Source: an uncultured Rivibacter sp.
Lineage (GTDB): Bacteria; Pseudomonadota; Gammaproteobacteria; Burkholderiales; Burkholderiaceae
Direction of reading: 5' to 3'
DNA length: 64,000 nucleotides
Assembly (NCBI GenBank): GCA_946480925.1
Contig: CAMLLU010000003.1
Coordinates: 1 to 64,000, forward strand
Part shown: positions 31,659 through 41,776 of the stretch, in pieces
How positions within the stretch are numbered: position 1 is the stretch's first letter
How the letters are laid out: each line of letters starts with the position of its first letter
The notes under the pieces: model-generated
Seen by the model: only the letters and a program-made list of their open reading frames with translations
Database searches by the model: none
What the model was told of the DNA's origin: nothing
Position numbers and translations under genes: made by a program

Positions 31659-33529
31659 TCGTCGGTACCGCCGGCCACATCGACCACGGAAAGACCACGC
31701 TCGTGCGGGCGCTCACCGGCGTGGACACCGACCGCCTGCCCGAAGAAAAGAAGCGCGGCATCACCATCGAGCTCGGCTACGCCTTCATGGACGAAGGCCG
31801 CATCGGCTTCATCGACGTGCCGGGCCACGAGCGCCTGGTGCACACCATGCTGGCCGGTGCCACAGGCATCGACTACGCGCTGCTGCTGGTGGCCGCCGAC
31901 GACGGCGTGATGCCGCAGACGCGGGAGCACCTGGCGGTGTTGTCGCTGCTGGGTGTGTCGCGTGGGGCGGTTGTGGTGACCAAGATCGACCGCGTGGAGC
32001 CGGCACGGGTGGCCGCCATCTGTGCCGAGGCAGGGGCGTTGGTGCAGGGCACGCCGCTCGCGGCGGCGCCGGTGCTGCCGGTGTCGGCCCAGTCCGGCGA
32101 GGGCATCGAGGCACTGCGCGTGCTGCTGCAAAGCGAGGTCGCCCTCACGGCACAACGCCAGAACGAAGCCGCTGCCTTCCGCCTGGCCGTGGACCGGGCT
32201 TTCACGCTCGACGGCGTGGGCACGGTGGTCACCGGCACGGTGCATGCCGGCCGCGTGAGCATGGGCGACGAGCTGGTCTTCACGCCATCGACACGGGAGC
32301 TGCACGCCCGCGTGCGCAGCCTGCATGCGCAGAGCTGCCCGGTCGAAGAAGCCCACGCCGGCCAGCGCTGTGCGGTGGCGCTCGCTGGCGTGGCGCGCGA
32401 CGACATCGAGCGCGGCCAGTGGCTGGTGCACCCCGGCGTGGCGCTGGCGACGGAGCGCATCGACGTGCAGCTCACGCTGTGGCACGACGAACCGAAGGCC
32501 TTGCGTTCGGGCACGCCGGTGCACGTGCACGTCGGCGCGGCCACCACCTTGGGCACGGTGGCCCTGCTCGACGCCGGCGACACGCTCGCACCGGGTGCCA
32601 CGGCGCGCGTGCAGCTCGTGCTGCATTCGCCCGTGGGCGCATGGCATGGTGACCGCGTGGTGCTGCGCGATGCTTCGGCCCGCCGCACGCTGGCCGGCGG
32701 CGCGGTGCTCGACCCGCTGGCGCCGGCACGCTACCGCCGCACGCCGCAACGCCTGGTCGAGCTCGATGCGCTGGCGTTGCCAACAATCGATGCAAGGCAG
32801 CAAGCGCTGCTGGCGGTGGCCTCGCAAGGTGTGGACTTGCTCCGCTTTCGCGCTACGCAAGGTGCCGTGCACGAGGGGCCCGCGCAGTGGGCCATCGGCC
32901 CCGCACAGCGCGGCGCCACGCGTGCGGCCGTGCTGGCCGCACTGGCGGCCTTCCATGCCCGAGCACCTGAAGAACCGGGCCCTGACGCAGCGCGCTTGCG
33001 CCGCCTGGCCGCGCCGCGACTGCCCGAGCCGCTGTGGACGCAGCTGCTGGCCGAGTGGGCAGGCGAAGGCGCGCTGGTGCGCAAGGGTGCCTACGTGCAG
33101 CTGCCCGAGCACGGCGCGCAACTCTCGGCCACCGAAGAGCGCATCGCGCAGAAGGTGACGCCCCTGCTGGCCACCGGCAGCTTCGAAGGCGTGTGGGCGC
33201 GAGACATGGCGCGCGACGCACACGAGTCCGAAGCCCTGGTGCGCACCGCGCTCGCGCGGCTGGCACAACGCGGCGAGTTGCACCAGGTGGTGAAAGACCT
33301 GTACTACGCGCCGCAGACCATGGCCACACTCGCGAACGTCGCGCGGCAAGTGGCCGCCGCCCACGAGGGCGAGGTCACCGCCGCCACCTTCCGCGACGCG
33401 ACCGGCCTGGGCCGCAAGCGCGCGATCCAGATCCTGGAACACTTCGACCACATCGGCCTGCTGCGCCGCGTGGGCGACGTGCACAAGTTGCGCAGCGACA
33501 CGCGGTTGTTCGTGGAGGCAGCGAAATGA
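31655..33529 (+). CDS. selB: Selenocysteine-specific elongation factor
   Basis: GTPase that brings Sec-tRNA to the ribosome at a UGA next to a SECIS hairpin. 624 residues. GTPase motifs are [11 protein letters not shown] (G1), DVPGHERLV (G3) and VTKIDRV (G4); an EF-Tu-like beta-barrel follows; the last 250 residues or so contain winged helices that bind SECIS, ending [25 protein letters not shown]. Start is GTG at 31655, overlapping selA by 4 bases. Length matches E. coli SelB (614). Confidence 0.96.
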   Translation: MIVGTAGHIDHGKTTLVRALTGVDTDRLPEEKKRGITIELGYAFMDEGRIGFIDVPGHERLVHTMLAGATGIDYALLLVAADDGVMPQTREHLAVLSLLGVSRGAVVVTKIDRVEPARVAAICAEAGALVQGTPLAAAPVLPVSAQSGEGIEALRVLLQSEVALTAQRQNEAAAFRLAVDRAFTLDGVGTVVTGTVHAGRVSMGDELVFTPSTRELHARVRSLHAQSCPVEEAHAGQRCAVALAGVARDDIERGQWLVHPGVALATERIDVQLTLWHDEPKALRSGTPVHVHVGAATTLGTVALLDAGDTLAPGATARVQLVLHSPVGAWHGDRVVLRDASARRTLAGGAVLDPLAPARYRRTPQRLVELDALALPTIDARQQALLAVASQGVDLLRFRATQGAVHEGPAQWAIGPAQRGATRAAVLAALAAFHARAPEEPGPDAARLRRLAAPRLPEPLWTQLLAEWAGEGALVRKGAYVQLPEHGAQLSATEERIAQKVTPLLATGSFEGVWARDMARDAHESEALVRTALARLAQRGELHQVVKDLYYAPQTMATLANVARQVAAAHEGEVTAATFRDATGLGRKRAIQILEHFDHIGLLRRVGDVHKLRSDTRLFVEAAK

Positions 33530-33562
33530 ACCTCGGCCTGCTGGGTGGCCGTGAGTGGAACC

Positions 33563-33643
33563 CAGTGGGCGCCGCGGATCCGGTTTTGCCGGTCCGCTGG
33601 CGCCGTCCCCTTGAGGGGAGCGCGTCAGCGCTACGGGGGTGGG
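33563..33643 (+). repeat. Dispersed intergenic repeat, copy C
   Basis: Copy of the element at 5111-5187 in the same orientation, between selB and selC. It has GCCGCGGATCCGG, GGTCCGCTGGCG, CCCCTTGAGGGG and CGCTACGGGGG in that order. Confidence 0.8.
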
Positions 33644-33651
33644 CGGATTCC

Positions 33652-33747
33652 GGAGGGAAAACGACCCCGGTGGGTCGGCCGGGCTTCAAACCCGGTGGGT
33701 GGCGCCATGCGCCGCCGGGCGGGTTCGACTCCCGTTTCCTTCCGCCA
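33652..33747 (+). tRNA. selC: tRNA-Sec (anticodon TCA)
   Basis: 96 bases ending GCCA. The acceptor strands GGAGGGAA and TTCCTTCC pair over 8 bp with one G-T pair, the long acceptor typical of selenocysteine tRNA. The anticodon stem CCGGG/CCCGG encloses CTTCAAA with anticodon TCA at 33686-33688. A long variable arm (GGCGCCATGCGCC) and a T arm with GGTTCGACTCC follow. It sits 122 bases after selB. Confidence 0.97.
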
Positions 33748-33894
33748 ATTTCTTCCTGGGTCGACCGGAGCTGACCGATCGCGAGTTGACCCACGTCACT
33801 GCTGAGCAAGTGAGGTGCCTTGCGCTTGCGGCGAAATCCAGGTTCTGCGGGGCTTGCGTGCGATAGTTCTCCATCCCCGTGAAGGAGCGTGGTC

Positions 33895-34932
33895 TTGCGA
33901 CGCAGCCGTTGGGTCATGGTCGCCGGTCTGGTGCTGGTGGTGGCAGCAGCCATCGCCTGGCGCCAATGGCCAGCCAAGGTCGAGGTGGCACAGGTCACCC
34001 GCGGCCCGGCCGTCGAGGCGGTGTACGCCACCGGCGTGGTCGAACCCACGGTGATGATGCCGGTGGCCCCGCGCGCCGGCGGGCGGCTGACGGCCTTGCT
34101 GGCAGAAGAGGGCGAGACGGTGAAGCGCGGCCAGGTGCTGGCGCGAATCGAGGCGACCGACCTCGAGCAGACGGTGCAGGAAATGGCCGCGCGCGAACAG
34201 CTGGCGCGCACCCAGTTCGAGCGCACGAAGGATCTCGTGGCGCAGAAGTTCGTGTCACCGGCCGAGCTCGACCGCACCCGCGCCGAGCTCACGGCGGCCG
34301 CGGCCGCGCACCGGCGGGCACAGGCGCTGCGTGACTACAACCGCCTCGTGGCGCCGGCCGACGGCGTGGTGCTGCGGCGTGACGGCGAGATCGCCCAGTT
34401 CATTCCGGCCGGGCAGGCGGTGTTCACGCTGGCCTGCTGCGCGCCGCTGCGCGTGGCGGCCGAGGTCGACGAAGAAGACATCGTGCGTGTGAAGGTGGGC
34501 CAGAAGGTCACGATGCGCGGCGATGCCCTGCCCGACGTGCTGTTCGACGGTGAGGTGGCCGAGATCACGCCCAAGGGCGACCCGGTGGCGCGCAGCTACC
34601 GCGTGCGCATCCGCTTCGCCGACCCGAAGCAGGTGGAATCCCGCGGCCTGCGCAGCGGCATGACCATGGATGCCAACCTCGTCATTTCGCAGCGCGACGG
34701 CGTGCTGCTGGTGCCCAACCGCGCGCTGCACAGCGACTTGGTCTGGGTGCTCGCAGAGGGCAGGCTGCACAAGCGCAGCGTGAAGCGCGGCGTGGCCGGC
34801 ACCGAGCGCACCGAGATCACGGAAGGGCTGGCCGAGGGCGAAACGGTCGTGCTCTCCGCGGTGGAAGGCTTGCGTGAAGGGCTGCGCGCCAGCGCTGCGG
34901 CCTCCGCACCGGCTCCGACACCGGCACGTTGA
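33895..34932 (+). CDS. HlyD-type periplasmic adaptor of an ABC exporter
   Basis: 345 residues. A single N-terminal membrane segment (WVMVAGLVLVVAAAIAWRQW) is followed by a barrel-sandwich/lipoyl half (VAPRAGGRLTALLAEEGETVKRGQVLARIEA), a coiled-coil hairpin around residues 95-140, the second lipoyl half (RLVAPADGVVLRRDGEIAQF) and a beta-barrel region. This is the RND/MacA adaptor layout. The TTG at 33895 is chosen because GGAG lies 7 bases upstream; the GTG at 33889 is too close to it. The next two genes encode the permease and ATPase, giving MacAB/DevBCA-like order. No outer-membrane channel gene is here. Confidence 0.85.
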   Translation: MRRSRWVMVAGLVLVVAAAIAWRQWPAKVEVAQVTRGPAVEAVYATGVVEPTVMMPVAPRAGGRLTALLAEEGETVKRGQVLARIEATDLEQTVQEMAAREQLARTQFERTKDLVAQKFVSPAELDRTRAELTAAAAAHRRAQALRDYNRLVAPADGVVLRRDGEIAQFIPAGQAVFTLACCAPLRVAAEVDEEDIVRVKVGQKVTMRGDALPDVLFDGEVAEITPKGDPVARSYRVRIRFADPKQVESRGLRSGMTMDANLVISQRDGVLLVPNRALHSDLVWVLAEGRLHKRSVKRGVAGTERTEITEGLAEGETVVLSAVEGLREGLRASAAASAPAPTPAR

Positions 34933-34945
34933 TGGGCGCCGCGCC

Positions 34946-36186
34946 ATGCACATCACGCTCGACGTTGCCGTGGCCCACCTCACCAGCCGCAAGCGGCAGA
35001 CGCTGGTGTCGCTCACCGGCGTGGTGCTGGGGGTGGCGTTCTTCCTCGCGGTGTCGTCGCTGATGCGCGGCTCTGAAAAGGACTTCATCAAGCGCCTGGT
35101 CGACAACAGCCCGCACATCACCGTGTACGACGAGTTCCGCCGCGCCCGCGAACAGCCGGCCGCGCTGCGCTGGCCGGGCGGCGCGGTGCTGGTGCGCAAC
35201 GTGAAGCCGCAGCGCGAGACGCGCGGCATCCGCGGCTGGCCCGAGCGGCTGGCCGCCATCGAAGCGTTGCCCGGTGTGCGCGCGGCGCCGGTGCTCACCG
35301 GCTCGGCCGTGCTCACCTTCGCAGGGCGCGAGCAGGCGGTGGCGCTTTCCGGCGTGGTGCCCGAGAAGATGACGGACGTGAGCACCATCGAGGAGAAGAT
35401 GACCTACGGCTCGCTCGAGGCGCTGTCGGCCAACCCGAACGGCATCGTCGTCGGCCAGGGCCTGCTCGACAAGTTCAACCTGCAGGCCGGTGCCAACCTG
35501 AGCCTGCTGTCCGCCGACGGGCAGAGCCGTTCGCTGCGCGTGGTGGGCGTGTTCCGCACCGGCAACGCGAGCTACGACGAGGGCCAGGCCTTCGTGCTGC
35601 TCAAGCGTGCGCAGTCGCTGCTGGGGCGCGAGAACCGTGTCAACCGCGTGATCATCCAGATGGACGACGCCTACGACGCCCAGGCCACCGCGCAGACCAT
35701 CGAGGCCGGCACGGGCTACAAGTCCGTCTCGTGGATCGAGGCGTCGGAAGACATCCTGAGCCTGCTCCTGGTGCGCAACATCATCATGTACAGCGTGGTG
35801 TCGGCCATCCTCGTGGTGGCTTCGTTCGGCATCTACAACACCATCTCGACCATCGTGATGGAAAAGACGCGCGACATCGCGATCATGAAGTCGATGGGCT
35901 TCAAGGCGCGGGACGTGCGCGGCATCTTCCTGCTCGAAGGGCTGATCGTGGGGCTCATCGGCAGCACCTTCGGCGTGCTGGCGGGCATCGGGCTGATGCA
36001 GGTGCTGGCGCAGGTGGAGGTGCGACCGCCCGGCGTGGTGGAGGTGGTGCACCTGCCGCTGTGGTGGGGCGTGGAGCAGTACGCCATGGCGGCGGCGTTC
36101 GCGCTGCTGTCGTGCCTGCTGGCCTCCTACCTGCCGGCCCGAAGGGCGGGGCGGGTGCATCCGGTGGACATCCTGAGAGGGGCGGC

Positions 36187-36190
<4 letters not shown>
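34946..36190 (+). CDS. ABC exporter permease, FtsX/MacB family
   Basis: 414 residues. One N-terminal membrane segment (TLVSLTGVVLGVAFFLAVSSLM), a large periplasmic domain of about 230 residues, then three C-terminal segments (IIMYSVVSAILVVASFGIYNTIST, EGLIVGLIGSTFGVLAGIGLMQ, YAMAAAFALLSCLLASYLPARRA). The closing SYLPARRAGRVHPVDILRG is the FtsX-family signature. It is 13 bases after the adaptor gene and overlaps the ATPase start. Confidence 0.9.
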
Positions 36191-36876
<686 letters not shown>

Positions 36877-37028
36877 TAAGGGCCAACGCAGCTGTTTGCG
36901 GCAATGTCGCCCCCCTGGGGGATGCCCAGGCGGGCCGCCCCGCCTATAACCTTCGGCCAAGACGAACGGCACCCGCGGGCGCATCATGGCGTTCGCGCGG
37001 GCACAGCGCAGTGATGTTTGGAGGTGCG

Positions 37029-37517
37029 ATGGGTGCGCCATCTTTGGCCCAGTACTACGTCAACCGCGTCAACAAGGAGATGCCGCGCATCCTCGGCAAG
37101 CTCAGGGCGCTGGGCTTGCATCTGCGGTTTCTTTCGCGCATGAGCGGCACGAAGGCCGTCGAGGCGTGCGACCTGCTGCGTTGCGCCCATGAGGCGCGCG
37201 AAGCCGCCTACGACCTGAAGCACTCGCTCGCGCAGATGGCCGAGTTCCGCTCGTCGGTGAGCCGGCGCGGCCTGGGTGAGCGTTACGGCCTGCTGGCGGC
37301 CAACTACCACGGTCTGTCTCGCCAGATCTCGGCCGAATTCGAAGTGGTGGAGCAACGCGCCCGCGAGCTGGAGCAAGGCGCCCTGGCACGCATCAACGAA
37401 CCAGGCCGCTGGGGCGATGCAGCCGCGCCCGGCGCGGTGGCCGAGCTGTCGCAACTGCTGGGCCAGATCCTGGAGCTGTGGAGCCTGCTGCTCGTCGAAC
37501 GCAAGCTGGCTGGGTAG
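37029..37517 (+). CDS. Hypothetical helical protein
   Basis: 162 residues, mostly alpha-helical and charged, no signal peptide or membrane segment. I do not recognise it. It begins MGAPSLAQYYVNRVNKEMPRILGKL; ATG at 37029 has GGAGG shortly upstream (37020-37024), while an earlier in-frame ATG at 37014 has none. The C-terminal third has a leucine-rich helix (AELSQLLGQILELWSLLLVERKL). It follows the ABC exporter by 152 bases on the same strand. Confidence 0.6.
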   Translation: MGAPSLAQYYVNRVNKEMPRILGKLRALGLHLRFLSRMSGTKAVEACDLLRCAHEAREAAYDLKHSLAQMAEFRSSVSRRGLGERYGLLAANYHGLSRQISAEFEVVEQRARELEQGALARINEPGRWGDAAAPGAVAELSQLLGQILELWSLLLVERKLAG

Positions 37518-37546
37518 TGCTTGGTGACCTGTGGCTGGTCACCAGT

Positions 37547-38185
37547 TCAGAATCGCTTGTCCAGCGTCATCAGGTCGTTCTCGCGCTTCATCTGGAAGCG
37601 GCCGAGGAAGCTGTTGCCCAGCAGCACGTAGGGCATGTTGGCGGGCTGCACGACCGCGTCGACGTTGTAGACCTCGACGTCGTTGATGCGCACCGAGTTG
37701 AGCTTGATCAGGTAGCCCACCGTCGTGCCGTTGGCCGTGCCGATGGGGATGCGCCGGCCTTGCTGGTAGGCCAGGCCAATGCGTTCGGCGTCGGCCTGGC
37801 TCATGGCCACGGCGGTAGCGCCGGTGTCCACCATGAAGTGGACGGTGCGGCCGTTGATGCTGCCGTTGGCGAAGAAGTGGCCGCCGGAGCCCGCGCTCAG
37901 CACGATCTGCGAGCCGCCTGCGCCACCACCACCGCCGCCCAGGCTCACGGGGGCCGCGCCCAGCAATACCGTCTGGCGCTTGCCGCCGATTTCGACCACC
38001 GCATCGCTGCCGGTGACCTTCACGACCTTGACGCCCTGGGCCGATTCGCCGGCCGCCAGGGCGCGCGGCGCACCGCCGTCGATGACGAGCAGCGCCTTGC
38101 TGCCCATGCTGCCGGTCATGGCCACGCTCTGCGCCAGTGCGCTGCCGGTGAACAGGCACGCGGCGGCGGCCAGCAAGGCACGCAT
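37547..38185 (-). CDS. Periplasmic retropepsin-like aspartic protease (clan AA)
   Basis: 212 residues. The N-terminus is a secretory signal ending in SALAQ. The active site is FMVDTGATAVAMS, the single DTGA motif of retroviral-type proteases that act as dimers, and VLLGNSFLGRF is the conserved C-terminal ILGxxFL-like segment of the TIGR02281 family. A Gly run precedes the protease domain. ATG at 38185 is chosen because it directly begins the signal peptide. It lies 16 bases downstream of yajQ on the same strand. Confidence 0.88.
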   Translation of the reverse strand: MRALLAAAACLFTGSALAQSVAMTGSMGSKALLVIDGGAPRALAAGESAQGVKVVKVTGSDAVVEIGGKRQTVLLGAAPVSLGGGGGGAGGSQIVLSAGSGGHFFANGSINGRTVHFMVDTGATAVAMSQADAERIGLAYQQGRRIPIGTANGTTVGYLIKLNSVRINDVEVYNVDAVVQPANMPYVLLGNSFLGRFQMKRENDLMTLDKRF

Positions 38186-38201
38186 GGCCGGGCGGGCAGC
38201 G

Positions 38202-38690
38202 TCAGTCGCGGAAGTTGTTGAAGGACAAGGGCGCATCGGTGATCTCCTTGCGGATCAACGCGATGGCGGCCTGCAGGTCGTCGCGCTTGGCGCCGGTGAT
38301 GCGCACCGTGTCGCCCTGGATCGCGGCCTGCACCTTCATCTTGCTGTCCTTGATGAGCTTCTGGATCTTCTTGGCCAGCTCGCTTTCGATGCCGGCTTTC
38401 ACCTTGACCAGCTGCTTCACCTTGTCGCCGCTGATCTTCTCGACCTTGGCGCTGGTGTCGAGGAAACGGGCGTCGACGTTGCGCTTGGTGAGTTTGGCCA
38501 CGAGGATATCCATCACCTGTCCGAGCTGGAAATCGCTGTCGGCGTAAAGCGTGATTTCCTTGTCCTTTTGCTCGATCTTGGAGCTGCTGCCCTTGAAGTC
38601 GAAGCGCGTGCCGATTTCCTTGTTGCTCTGGTCGATGGCGTTGCGCACTTCGACGAGGTTGGGTTCGAGAACGGTATCGAAGCTGGGCAT
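38202..38690 (-). CDS. yajQ: YajQ family nucleotide-binding protein
   Basis: 162 residues, full family length. It starts [21 protein letters not shown] and has [27 protein letters not shown] and [20 protein letters not shown], the two tandem ferredoxin-like halves of DUF520/YajQ. Homologues bind cyclic di-GMP (Xanthomonas) or RNA; either role is possible here. ATG at 38690. Divergent from murB, with about 60 bases between. Confidence 0.95.
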   Translation of the reverse strand: MPSFDTVLEPNLVEVRNAIDQSNKEIGTRFDFKGSSSKIEQKDKEITLYADSDFQLGQVMDILVAKLTKRNVDARFLDTSAKVEKISGDKVKQLVKVKAGIESELAKKIQKLIKDSKMKVQAAIQGDTVRITGAKRDDLQAAIALIRKEITDAPLSFNNFRD

Positions 38691-38750
38691 GGTGAAGACA
38701 CCGCGCGGACGCGCTGCAAAGGGCTTGATGAGATGGGCGAAAATTCTGCC

Positions 38751-39779
38751 ATGCCGACCGATCCGCCGATCGAAAAGAACGTGAGCCTGAAGGCTTACAA
38801 CACCTTCGGCCTGCCCGCGCAGGCCGAGACGCTGGTGCGCATTGCCAGCGAGTCCGACGTGCGCCGCGTGGTGGACCACCCGCAGCTCGGCCGTGCGCCG
38901 AAGTTCATCCTGGGCGGCGGCAGCAACGTGGTGCTCACCAAGGACGTGAGCGCCGCCGTGCTCAAGATCGAGATCAAGGGCCGGCGCGTCGTCGAGGTGC
39001 GCCACAACGCCGTGATCATCGAAGCCGGCGCGGGCGAGAACTGGCACGACACCGTGGCCTGGACGCTCGAAGAGGGCTACCCCGGCCTCGAGAACCTCGC
39101 GCTCATCCCGGGCACGGTGGGCGCGGCACCGGTGCAGAACATCGGCGCCTACGGCGTGGAGCTGAAAGACCGCTTCGATTCGCTCGACGCGGTGGACCTC
39201 GTCACCGGGCGCACCGTCACGCTCACGCGCGAGATGTGCCATTTCGGCTACCGCGACAGCGTCTTCAAGAACGAGCTGGCCGGCAAGAGCGTGATCACGC
39301 GCGTGCGCTTCCGCCTGCCGCGGCCGTGGCTGGCGGAGCTGAGCTACCTCGAGCTCGACCGCAAGCGCCACGACAGCGGCATCGGCAACCCGAGTCCGCA
39401 GCAGGTGTTCGACTGGGTCTGCGAGATCCGCCGCGCGAAGCTGCCGGACCCCGCCGTGATCGGCAACGTGGGCAGCTTCTTCAAGAACCCGGTGGTCACC
39501 GAAGAGCAGTGCCGCGACATCATCGGCCGCGACCCGCACATCGTGCACTACCCCATGCCCGACGGCACCGTGAAGCTGGCCGCCGGCTGGCTCATCGACG
39601 CCTGTGGCTGGAAGGGCAAGTCCATCGGCAACGCGGGCGTCTACGAAAAGCAGGCGCTGGTGCTGGTGAACCGCGGCAGCGCTTCGGGCGGCGAAGTGGT
39701 CACGTTGGCACGTGCCATCCAGGAAAGCGTGTACGGGCGCTTCGGCATCCGCCTGGAGCCCGAGCCCGTGGTGGTGTAG
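38751..39779 (+). CDS. murB: UDP-N-acetylenolpyruvoylglucosamine reductase
   Basis: FAD enzyme that reduces the enolpyruvyl group to make UDP-N-acetylmuramic acid for peptidoglycan. 342 residues. Visible are [22 protein letters not shown] (FAD), [38 protein letters not shown] (catalytic Ser) and [12 protein letters not shown]. The ATG at 38751 is preferred; an in-frame ATG six codons upstream cannot be excluded. The frame is open far upstream but that is antisense to yajQ and the protease. Confidence 0.97.
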   Translation: MPTDPPIEKNVSLKAYNTFGLPAQAETLVRIASESDVRRVVDHPQLGRAPKFILGGGSNVVLTKDVSAAVLKIEIKGRRVVEVRHNAVIIEAGAGENWHDTVAWTLEEGYPGLENLALIPGTVGAAPVQNIGAYGVELKDRFDSLDAVDLVTGRTVTLTREMCHFGYRDSVFKNELAGKSVITRVRFRLPRPWLAELSYLELDRKRHDSGIGNPSPQQVFDWVCEIRRAKLPDPAVIGNVGSFFKNPVVTEEQCRDIIGRDPHIVHYPMPDGTVKLAAGWLIDACGWKGKSIGNAGVYEKQALVLVNRGSASGGEVVTLARAIQESVYGRFGIRLEPEPVVV

Positions 39780-39841
39780 CGCGAGCGTGCATCCCCTCCA
39801 CGGAGGGGCCCTTGAAGTAGGGGGTGAGAGCCCATCGGCGC

Positions 39842-39870
39842 TTGACGCCCCATGCGCCGCTCCCTAACTT
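39842..39870 (+). promoter_or_regulatory. Sigma70-like promoter of the CsgG-like gene
   Basis: TTGACG (39842-39847), 17 bases, TAACTT (39865-39870), about 39 bases before the ATG at 39909 and with GAGGGA as ribosome binding site. Confidence 0.5.
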
Positions 39871-39908
39871 CGGTTGGTGAGATTCTTCACACCAATCGAG
39901 GGAACCCT

Positions 39909-40778
39909 ATGCAAGTAGTTGAAGCGCGCCGCCATGCACGGCCGGGCTTTGCCGTGAGCCTGGCACTGGCCAGCGTTGCCGTGCTGTCGTTGAGCGGCTG
40001 CCTGGCCACCTCGCCCACGCTGGGCGGCGGCAGCAACACCGTGAGCGGTGCGGCCGGCGGCTCCACCGCGGCCAACGCCAACAGCAACCTGGAGCGCTGC
40101 GACGAATCGCTGGGCACGCTGGCGGTGGTGGAAGACCAGAGCGCGCCGTGGTGGGGCTACTACTCGCGCTACAAGCTGGGCTCCACCGTACCGGTGCTGC
40201 GCATGATGATCCAGCAGTCGAACTGCTTCGTCGTCGTCGAGCGCGGCCGTGCGATGAACAACATGATGCAGGAGCGCGCGCTCGAGCGGTCCGGCGAAAT
40301 GCGCCAGGGCAGCAACTTCGGCCAGGGCCAGATGGTGGCGGCCGACTACACCATGAACCCGAGCGTCAACTTCAGCCAGAAGGGCACCGAGGGCGCACGC
40401 GTGGGCCTGGGCGGCCTGGGCTTCCTCGGCTCGGTGGTGGGTGCCGCGGCAGGCAGCTTCAAGGCCAACGAAGCCTCGACCACGCTGCTGATGATCGACA
40501 ACCGCTCGGGCGTGCAGCTGGCTGCCGCCGAAGGCAGCGCCAAGAACTTCGACTTCGGCCTCGCGGGCTGGGGCTGGACGGGCGGACTCGTCGGCTCGGC
40601 CAGCGGCTATGCCAACACGCCGGAAGGCAAGATCATCACGGCCGCGTTCGTCGATTCGTACAACCAGCTGGTCAAGGCCGTGCGCAACTACAAGGCGCAA
40701 ACCGTGCGCGGCGGCCTGGGCACGGGTGGGCGGCTCGGCGTGCAAGGCGGCACCACGCCTGCCTCCAACAAGAAATGA
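39909..40778 (+). CDS. CsgG/HfaB-like outer-membrane lipoprotein
   Basis: 289 residues. A long signal peptide ends in the lipobox LSGC, so it is a lipoprotein. The following domain (LGTLAVVEDQS..., VPVLRMMIQQSNCFVVVERGRAMNNMMQERAL, ADYTMNPSVNF) fits the CsgG/HfaB/LpoB-like fold. The region about 170-215 is Gly-rich with small hydrophobic stretches. Curli genes are not adjacent, so a curlin-export role is not implied; a general surface or cell-wall role is open. ATG at 39909 with GAGGGA upstream. Confidence 0.75.
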   Translation: MQVVEARRHARPGFAVSLALASVAVLSLSGCLATSPTLGGGSNTVSGAAGGSTAANANSNLERCDESLGTLAVVEDQSAPWWGYYSRYKLGSTVPVLRMMIQQSNCFVVVERGRAMNNMMQERALERSGEMRQGSNFGQGQMVAADYTMNPSVNFSQKGTEGARVGLGGLGFLGSVVGAAAGSFKANEASTTLLMIDNRSGVQLAAAEGSAKNFDFGLAGWGWTGGLVGSASGYANTPEGKIITAAFVDSYNQLVKAVRNYKAQTVRGGLGTGGRLGVQGGTTPASNKK

Positions 40779-40818
40779 TGGTGACGACGAGGCGCGTGTA
40801 TTGCAGCGCCACCACGAG

Positions 40819-40840
40819 GGCCGCTTTCTGCGGCCTTTTT
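40819..40840 (+). terminator. Intrinsic terminator
   Basis: GGCCGC-TTTCT-GCGGCC followed by TTTTT, 40 bases after the CsgG-like gene stop. Confidence 0.85.
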
Positions 40841-40887
40841 CATGCAACTTTCACCGTCGTTGACTCCCGCCGGAGGAAGATGCCGTC

Positions 40888-41691
40888 ATGACCGCAACCA
40901 CCCTCGCTTCGTCGCCGTTTCCCGGCATGGCCAGCCTCGCACGCGGCGTGCTGCTGCTCACGACGGCTGTGGCGTGGTGGCATGCGCTGTCGCGCGGGCG
41001 CGGCTATGCGATGGCGGTGGTGTGCAGCGCCGTGGCGCTCGTGGGTTTCGCGGTGATCCGGCACATGGTGCGCCGCACCCGCGAGCGATTCGTGCGCCAT
41101 GCGCCGTTGCCGGTGTATCTGCGGCGCAAGCTGCTCGAAGCCTATCCGGGCCTCAGCAGCGCGCAGACCGCACGCGTTGAAGCGGGCCTGCGGCAGTTCT
41201 TCCTGGCGCACCTGCGCTCGCGCCGCTTCGTCGGCATGCCGTCGCGCGTGGTCGACGAGCTCTGGCATGCCTTCATCCTCGACACTCGGGCCTATGCGGC
41301 CTTCTGCCGGCAAGCCTTCGGCGGCATGCTGCACCACAGCCCGGCCGAGACGCTGGGTAGAAGCGCCGCCCGCAACGACGGCCTGCGCCGCACCTGGTAC
41401 TGGTGCTGCAAGGAAGAAGGCATCGACCCGCGCGTGCCGGCCACGCTGCCGTTGCTGTTTGCGCTCGACACGGAGCTGGGCGTTCCCAACGGCTTTCGCT
41501 ACGTGCCCGACTGCCGCAGCATCGACGACGCCGCTGCCTCCGGCACGCATTGCGGCACCTCGTTCGGCGGCTGTGGCGGCGGCGCAGCAGGCGATGCCGA
41601 TGGTTATGGCGGCGAGGCCTCGTCTTCTTCCGACGGCGGCTCGGGTGATGGCGGCGATGGGGGCGGTGGCTGCGGCGGAGGCGGCGACTGA
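40888..41691 (+). CDS. Membrane protein with glycine-rich-domain (GRDP-like) core and Gly/Cys tail
   Basis: 267 residues. Two N-terminal hydrophobic segments, then a soluble domain with VDELWHAFILDTRAYAAFCRQAFGGMLHH. The DELWHAFIL...Y..FC motif is the one seen in plant and bacterial glycine-rich-domain-containing proteins (PF07173-like). The last 55 residues are almost only Gly, Ser, Asp and Ala with spaced Cys. Function unknown; the tail could bind metal or act as a flexible display. It lies alone between a terminator and a methyltransferase gene. Confidence 0.7.
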   Translation: MTATTLASSPFPGMASLARGVLLLTTAVAWWHALSRGRGYAMAVVCSAVALVGFAVIRHMVRRTRERFVRHAPLPVYLRRKLLEAYPGLSSAQTARVEAGLRQFFLAHLRSRRFVGMPSRVVDELWHAFILDTRAYAAFCRQAFGGMLHHSPAETLGRSAARNDGLRRTWYWCCKEEGIDPRVPATLPLLFALDTELGVPNGFRYVPDCRSIDDAAASGTHCGTSFGGCGGGAAGDADGYGGEASSSSDGGSGDGGDGGGGCGGGGD

Positions 41692-41776
41692 GCCATCCTG
41701 CACAGCCGCAGGCGCTGTCAGCCGTCGTGCATCGGCTATGCTGCCGCGCGCCTTTCGTTCCTTCGCGCTACCCCGC

